DNA of 64,000 nucleotides from Psychrobacillus sp040274765 (lineage in GTDB: Bacteria > Bacillota > Bacilli > Bacillales_A > Planococcaceae), in the NCBI GenBank assembly GCA_040274765.1, contig JBEMAY010000003.1:1-64000 (forward strand), read 5' to 3'. Both the position numbers and the translations under genes were made by a program. Numbering within the stretch: the first letter of the stretch is position 1; each line of letters opens with the position of its first letter. The notes beneath the pieces are model-generated. The model was not told the DNA's origin. It made no database searches and saw only the letters and a program-made list of their open reading frames with translations. Below, piece by piece: positions 59,869 through 64,000 of this stretch.

Positions 59869-60327
59869 ATGATTCGATTAATTGATCACCAAAAACATTC
59901 AGTAGCAGAGGAAATGCTGAAAATACAAATTCCAGCTTACCGCAAGGAAGCGGAAATTATAGGCTTTGAAGGTATTCCACAGCTTAGCGAAACTATAGAG
60001 AATATTAAAGTATCTAAAGAAATTTTTGTAGGGAAGTACAATAAGGAGCAATTGCTTGGCTTTATCTCCTATGAATATCAGGGAACAGTAATGGATATTT
60101 GCAGATTAGTCGTCCACCCTGATCATTTTAGGAAGGGGATAGCATCAGAGTTGTTACAGTATGTTTTGAATACAGCTCATAAAGGGGTAAGTATAATTGT
60201 TTCTACTGGTGCTAAAAATATACCGGCACTTGCTTTGTATGAAAGACATCATTTTTCCAAAGTACAGGATATTGAGGTAGAGCCAACAATTTTTATTACA
60301 CAGCTTAAATACATTTCGCAAATATAA
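59869..60327 (+). CDS. GNAT-family N-acetyltransferase
   Basis: A 152-residue protein. Motif A, VVHPDHFRKGIASELLQYV (about 83-101), with the R-K-G-I-A acetyl-CoA loop, places it in the GNAT superfamily; ALALYERHHF is the later conserved part. Substrate unknown. ATG at 59869. It begins 11 bases after rsgA-like and is probably co-transcribed. Confidence 0.85.
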   Translation: MIRLIDHQKHSVAEEMLKIQIPAYRKEAEIIGFEGIPQLSETIENIKVSKEIFVGKYNKEQLLGFISYEYQGTVMDICRLVVHPDHFRKGIASELLQYVLNTAHKGVSIIVSTGAKNIPALALYERHHFSKVQDIEVEPTIFITQLKYISQI

Positions 60328-60356
60328 GAATATAAGTTTTCATTTTGATACACCCT

Positions 60357-60388
60357 AAAACTACTGACAATAAATGTTGGTAGTTTTT
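60357..60388 (+). terminator. Terminator after GNAT gene
   Basis: aaaactac/gtagtttt arms with an imperfect middle, then a T-run. Confidence 0.75.
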
Positions 60389-60415
60389 TTGTTTCTTTTA
60401 TGTTAGGCATATCAA

Positions 60416-60444
60416 TTGCACAACCAAAAAATTCATTATATAAT
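60416..60444 (+). promoter_or_regulatory. Sigma-A promoter of the ctsR operon
   Basis: TTGCAC at 60416-60421 and TATAAT at 60439-60444, spaced exactly 17 bases, immediately before the CtsR operator. Confidence 0.8.
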
Positions 60445-60446
60445 AT

Positions 60447-60463
60447 AGTCAAAGATAGTCAAA
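60447..60463 (+). promoter_or_regulatory. CtsR operator
   Basis: agtcaaagatagtcaaa matches the tandem heptad of the CtsR box (RGTCAAANANRGTCAAA-like). It overlaps the transcription start, so CtsR would repress its own operon. Confidence 0.9.
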
Positions 60464-60493
60464 GTCAGTTTTTGTGAGAAGAGGTGAGAGAAG

Positions 60494-60967
60494 ATGAAAA
60501 ATATATCTGACATTATTGAAGGTTATTTGAAGGCAATTATCGAAGAAGAAAGTAGAGGGCAAATTGAAATTAAAAGAAGCGAAATCGCTGAAAAATTTCA
60601 ATGTGTTCCCTCACAAATAAATTATGTAATAAACACTCGATTCACCCTAGATCGTGGATATTTGGTGGAAAGTAAACGTGGTGGTGGTGGATATATTCGA
60701 ATCCTCCGCGTTCGGGCCCACACAAAGGCTGAATTGATTGAGCATATAATACAAAGTCTGGAAGCAGGAGCATCTGCATCCACTACAGAAGATATAGTTT
60801 TTCGTTTATTGGATGAAGAGGTTATTACGAAAAGAGAGGCAAAAATCATATTAGCAGCTCTGGACCGAACAACTTTAGCCATCCCGCTACCAGCAAGAGA
60901 TGAGCTACGAGCACGTATACTTTGTGCCATGCTTTTAACACTAAAATACGAAAAAAGTGAAAATTGA
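60494..60967 (+). CDS. ctsR: Transcriptional repressor CtsR
   Basis: A 157-residue repressor of class III heat-shock genes. The N-terminal winged helix contains SEIAEKFQCVPSQINYVINTR, followed by the glycine-rich wing SKRGGGGYIRILRV, in which the Arg between Gly residues is the site McsB acts on in other species. The C-terminal region has RDELRARILCAMLL. It binds the operator at 60447-60463 and is degraded on stress via McsB-ClpCP. First gene of ctsR-mcsA-mcsB-clpC. Confidence 0.97.
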   Translation: MKNISDIIEGYLKAIIEEESRGQIEIKRSEIAEKFQCVPSQINYVINTRFTLDRGYLVESKRGGGGYIRILRVRAHTKAELIEHIIQSLEAGASASTTEDIVFRLLDEEVITKREAKIILAALDRTTLAIPLPARDELRARILCAMLLTLKYEKSEN

Positions 60968-60983
60968 ACGGGGTGTTGATAAG

Positions 60984-61523
60984 GTGATTTGTGAAAATTG
61001 TAAACAACGGCCAGCTAAAGTAACTGTTACACAAGTGCATAATGGAGAACACTTTGAAAGACATTATTGTGAGGTTTGTGCCAATAGCCTCCACCCGTTT
61101 TATGTTGAATACAAACAAGACCCACTATCGCTTCATCAGCTTCTATCCAATTGGTTTAACCAAGCAGATCAGATAGTTCAACAAAAACAACAAAAAACAC
61201 TGGAATGTGATGAATGTGGTTGGTCTATTGAGAGATTTCTAGAAGAAGGTAAGTTTGGATGCGCTTCATGTTATGATAGTTTCCGTCCTCATTTACCTCA
61301 AGCCCTAAAACGTCTACACAATGGTAATACTACGCATATTGGGAAAGCACCAGGGGCACTTGGAGAAAAGATAGCTTTAAAGAAACGAATTGAAGCAATC
61401 AGAGTCCAAATGAAGCAAGCAGTTGAGCAAGAGCAATTTGAGGATGCTGCAAAGTTAAGAGATGAAGTAAAAGAATTGGAGAAACAACTTGCTGGTGGAG
61501 GTGGCGATACTCATGTCGATTGA
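60984..61523 (+). CDS. mcsA: McsA, activator of protein-arginine kinase
   Basis: A 179-residue zinc protein with four CxxC motifs (CENC, CEVC, CDEC, CASC), and a C-terminal UvrB/C-like helical motif KKRIEAIRVQMKQAVEQEQF with EDAAKLRDEVKEL. It binds and stimulates McsB. Start: the GTG at 60984 (VICENCKQRPA) matches the start of B. subtilis McsA; the longer frame to 60957 overlaps ctsR. Confidence 0.94.
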   Translation: MICENCKQRPAKVTVTQVHNGEHFERHYCEVCANSLHPFYVEYKQDPLSLHQLLSNWFNQADQIVQQKQQKTLECDECGWSIERFLEEGKFGCASCYDSFRPHLPQALKRLHNGNTTHIGKAPGALGEKIALKKRIEAIRVQMKQAVEQEQFEDAAKLRDEVKELEKQLAGGGGDTHVD

Positions 61524-62607
61524 GAACTTTTTAGATAATTCCAGATCTAGTTGGATGGAAGGAGAAGGAGAGCATTCTGACATCGTGATGAGCACTAGAA
61601 TCCGCTTGGCCAGAAACTTAAATGGTTTTCGCTTCCCTCTAGCATTTACAGAGGATGAAGCGCATAAAATTGACCAATCTGTTTCCTCCACCCTATTAGA
61701 TGCGGACGAAGAGTTACAAAAGAATTTTACATCTGTACACATTAAAGATGTATCTGAGCTAGGGCGTCAAGTCTTGGTAGAAAAGCATCTGATCAGTCCT
61801 AAGCTCGCAAATTCACCTAATACAGGGTCTGTCCTTTTATCAGAAGATGAGTCTGTTAGTGTCATGGTGAATGAGGAAGATCATATTCGGATTCAATGTC
61901 TATATCCTGGACTTCAAATACAACAAGCCTACGAACGGGCAGATACAATAGATCGTTTATTAGAAAAAGAATTACCATATGCATTCGATGAACAGTTTGG
62001 TTATTTGACAAGTTGCCCTACAAATACCGGAACCGGCCTTAGAGCGTCTGTCATGATGCACTTACCTGCTTTAACCAAAACAAAGCAAATGAACCGGATT
62101 GTAACTATTATTTCTCGGCTTGGAATGGTCGTAAGAGGAATATATGGAGAAGGTAGTGAAGCGCTCGGCAATGTTTATCAGGTATCAAATCAAACGACAC
62201 TTGGTAAGACTGAGGAGGATATACTTGCCGATCTTCAAAGTATTGCTGAACAAATTATTCAAAAAGAAAGAGAAGCAAGGGACGCGCTTATCAAGCATTC
62301 CCCAAATACATTGGAGGATCGTCTCTACCGCTCGCTAGGAACCTTATCCTACGCTCGTCTAATGACCACAGAGGAGGCAGCAAGATGCCTGTCTGATGTG
62401 CGTTTAGGAATAGATATTGGACTGATTCAAGATATTGATATGTCCATCCTAAATGAATGTATGATCTTTATGCAGCCTGGTTTTTTACAAAAGTATGCGG
62501 GCACAACTTTAAATGCTACGGAACGTGATATGTTTCGAGCTAAGCTGTTAAGGGAACGTTTGCAAAAAGGAGAAAAAGAGAAAACAAAAGGAGAGGAACC
62601 TGCATGA
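61513..62607 (+). CDS. mcsB: Protein-arginine kinase McsB
   Basis: A 364-residue ATP:guanido kinase-like enzyme that phosphorylates arginines, marking proteins for ClpCP. Phosphagen-kinase-like stretches: DIVMSTRIRLARNLNGF, FGYLTSCPTNTGTGLRASVM (catalytic Cys in SCPTN) and YGEGSEALGNVYQVSNQTTLG. The ATG at 61513 (MSIENFLDN) aligns with known McsB and follows GGTGGAGGTGG; it overlaps mcsA by 11 bases. Confidence 0.96.
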   Translation: MSIENFLDNSRSSWMEGEGEHSDIVMSTRIRLARNLNGFRFPLAFTEDEAHKIDQSVSSTLLDADEELQKNFTSVHIKDVSELGRQVLVEKHLISPKLANSPNTGSVLLSEDESVSVMVNEEDHIRIQCLYPGLQIQQAYERADTIDRLLEKELPYAFDEQFGYLTSCPTNTGTGLRASVMMHLPALTKTKQMNRIVTIISRLGMVVRGIYGEGSEALGNVYQVSNQTTLGKTEEDILADLQSIAEQIIQKEREARDALIKHSPNTLEDRLYRSLGTLSYARLMTTEEAARCLSDVRLGIDIGLIQDIDMSILNECMIFMQPGFLQKYAGTTLNATERDMFRAKLLRERLQKGEKEKTKGEEPA

Positions 62608-64000
62608 TGTTTAATCGATTTACGCAAAGATCGCAAAAAGTTTTACAATTAGCTCAAGAAGAGGCTATTCGTTTAAAGCATGAATCTATTGGAACAGAAC
62701 ATATTTTACTCGGTCTTATCCGTGAGGGTAGCGGAATTGCTGCAAAAGCATTAGAAGCAATCGAGGTAGATCCTAAAGTAATAGAGGCAGGGATCGAGGA
62801 GCTGGTTGGAACTGGAGCAGAGGAAGTTGGTCCGATCGTGCACTATACCCCTCGTGCTAAGAAAGTCATTGAACTTTCAGTAGATGAATCGAGAAAACTA
62901 GGTCACTCTTATATTGGAACAGAACATTTACTTCTTGCGTTAATCCGTGAAGGAGAAGGGGTAGCGGCAAGAGTATTAAATAATGCAGGTGTAAGCTTAA
63001 ACAAGGCACGTCAGCAAGTGCTGCAATTATTAGGAAGTACCGATCAATCTCATAGCAATAGTAATAACAACGGAGTTGCTCCGGCTAGCACACCAACATT
63101 AGACGGATTAGCACGCGATTTAACACAAATTGCAAGAGAAGGTACGTTAGATCCAGTTATTGGGCGCAGTAAGGAAATTACACGCGTTATTGAAATCTTA
63201 GCTCGTCGTACGAAAAATAATCCAGTGCTAATCGGGGAGCCAGGTGTAGGTAAAACTGCTATTGCAGAAGGGCTTGCACAACAAATCGTACAAAATGAGG
63301 TTCCTGAAATACTACGAGATAAACGTGTAATGACTTTAGATATGGGTACGGTTGTAGCTGGTACTAAATATCGTGGTGAGTTTGAAGACCGTCTGAAAAA
63401 AGTAATGGACGAAATTCGCCAAGCTGGGAACGTTATTCTTTTCATTGATGAACTTCATACCTTAATCGGTGCAGGTGGAGCTGAAGGGGCAATTGACGCT
63501 TCGAATATCTTGAAGCCAGCACTGGCTCGAGGAGAAATTCAATGTATCGGTGCTACAACTTTAGACGAATATCGCAAATACATTGAAAAAGATGCTGCAC
63601 TTGAGCGTCGTTTCCAGCCAATCCAAGTTGATGAGCCTTCTGCAGAGGAAGCTATACAAATTATTTATGGATTACGTGATCGTTATGAAGCACACCACCG
63701 TGTCAAAATCACGGATGAAGCAGTAGAAGCTGCAGTTAAAATGTCTGATCGCTACATTTCAGACCGTTTCTTACCTGATAAAGCAATAGACTTAATAGAT
63801 GAGGCTGGTTCTAAGGTTCGCCTTCGTTCCTATACAACTCCTCCTAATTTAAAAGAATTAGAAACAAAGCTAGAAGCTGTTCGTTCTGAGAAAAATGCAG
63901 CTGTACAAAGTCAGGAATTTGAGAAGGCGGCTTCTTTCCGAGACAAAGAACAAAAGATTAAAGATAAATTAGAAACTATGAAAAATACTTGGAAAGAAAA
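62604..64000 (+). CDS. clpC: ATP-dependent Clp protease ATPase subunit ClpC (cut by window end)
   Basis: The frame is open for 465 residues to the last base. Two N-terminal repeats (EEAIRLKHESIGTEHILLGL and RKLGHSYIGTEHLLLALIREG) form the ClpN domain that binds McsB and MecA. The first AAA+ module has Walker A GEPGVGKT (about 211-218) and Walker B VILFIDELH (about 276-284), and the middle domain begins with LKELETKLEAVRSEKN (coiled-coil). The ATG overlaps the mcsB stop. It unfolds tagged proteins for ClpP. Confidence 0.97.
   Translation, partial: MMFNRFTQRSQKVLQLAQEEAIRLKHESIGTEHILLGLIREGSGIAAKALEAIEVDPKVIEAGIEELVGTGAEEVGPIVHYTPRAKKVIELSVDESRKLGHSYIGTEHLLLALIREGEGVAARVLNNAGVSLNKARQQVLQLLGSTDQSHSNSNNNGVAPASTPTLDGLARDLTQIAREGTLDPVIGRSKEITRVIEILARRTKNNPVLIGEPGVGKTAIAEGLAQQIVQNEVPEILRDKRVMTLDMGTVVAGTKYRGEFEDRLKKVMDEIRQAGNVILFIDELHTLIGAGGAEGAIDASNILKPALARGEIQCIGATTLDEYRKYIEKDAALERRFQPIQVDEPSAEEAIQIIYGLRDRYEAHHRVKITDEAVEAAVKMSDRYISDRFLPDKAIDLIDEAGSKVRLRSYTTPPNLKELETKLEAVRSEKNAAVQSQEFEKAASFRDKEQKIKDKLETMKNTWKE

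Noticed and set aside
1..64000. CRISPR arrays, prophage, tRNA and rRNA genes
   Set aside because: No regularly spaced repeats, phage structural genes, tRNA cloverleaf or rRNA sequence was noticed on reading; tRNAs were searched only by eye.

Overview
The window looks like a chromosomal segment of a low-GC, endospore-forming member of the Bacillota, most likely Bacillaceae/Planococcaceae (Psychrobacillus- or Lysinibacillus-like). The evidence is AT-rich sequence, strong AGGAGG ribosome sites with frequent TTG/GTG starts, a ctsR-mcsA-mcsB-clpC operon, a complete dppABCDE-ykfABCD-type operon, a CotD-like spore coat gene, and MntR, CodY, CtsR and CcpA-type sites. The placement is inferred from gene content, not from a marker gene. 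No rRNA, tRNA, CRISPR array or prophage was seen.

Layout. 1-500: right end of an ISL3-family insertion sequence. 0.66-2.75 kb: an EAL phosphodiesterase facing a tatC-tatA pair. 3.1-6.1 kb: an MFS / CapA-like / methyltransferase cluster. 6.1-11.7 kb: a TetM-like EF-G-family GTPase, then a manganese ABC operon (mntABCD) with two MntR-type boxes upstream. 11.8-12.8 kb: two small unknown genes and a cobalamin riboswitch with no recognisable gene behind it. 12.9-18.8 kb: an MFS pump, a Rob-like regulator divergent from a serine beta-lactamase-fold protein, an FAD dehydrogenase and an RNA methyltransferase. 18.8-25.5 kb: acetate/acetaldehyde metabolism (LytTR regulator, CoA transferase, aldehyde dehydrogenase with DUF779 partner and an upstream cre site), YitT, NfrA-like reductase and a palindromic intergenic repeat.

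25.6-31 kb: CAP-domain protein, Cu/Zn superoxide dismutase lipoprotein, a MarR-MFS pair, a collagen-like protein and an AlaX editing protein. 31-46 kb: mostly housekeeping and conserved unknown genes (ASCH, VOC, Ca2+ P-type ATPase, serine hydrolase, a divergent Mur ligase, RluF, thioesterase, RtcB, CorA, BCCT transporter). 46.3 kb: CotD-like coat protein. 46.8-56.5 kb: murein-peptide import and recycling: DppA D-aminopeptidase, DppBCD and E transporter parts, LD-carboxypeptidase, Ala-Glu epimerase, NlpC/P60 endopeptidase and a second ATPase. Import by DppBCDE with the two ATPases feeds the cytoplasmic hydrolases, which release free amino acids. 56.7-60.3 kb: ABC-2 exporter, a tiny ORF in a dyad, an RsgA-type GTPase and a GNAT. 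60.4-64 kb: the CtsR heat-shock/proteolysis operon, with clpC cut by the window end.

Most of the window is ordinary core genome. The features most worth a second look are the orphan cobalamin riboswitch, the Mur ligase lacking canonical MurE motifs, the TetM-like GTPase lacking the Tet(M) tip motif, the serine beta-lactamase-fold protein lacking a general-base Glu, the collagen-like gene with its ribosome site inside a perfect inverted repeat, and the 21-codon ORF folded into an RBS-masking dyad.
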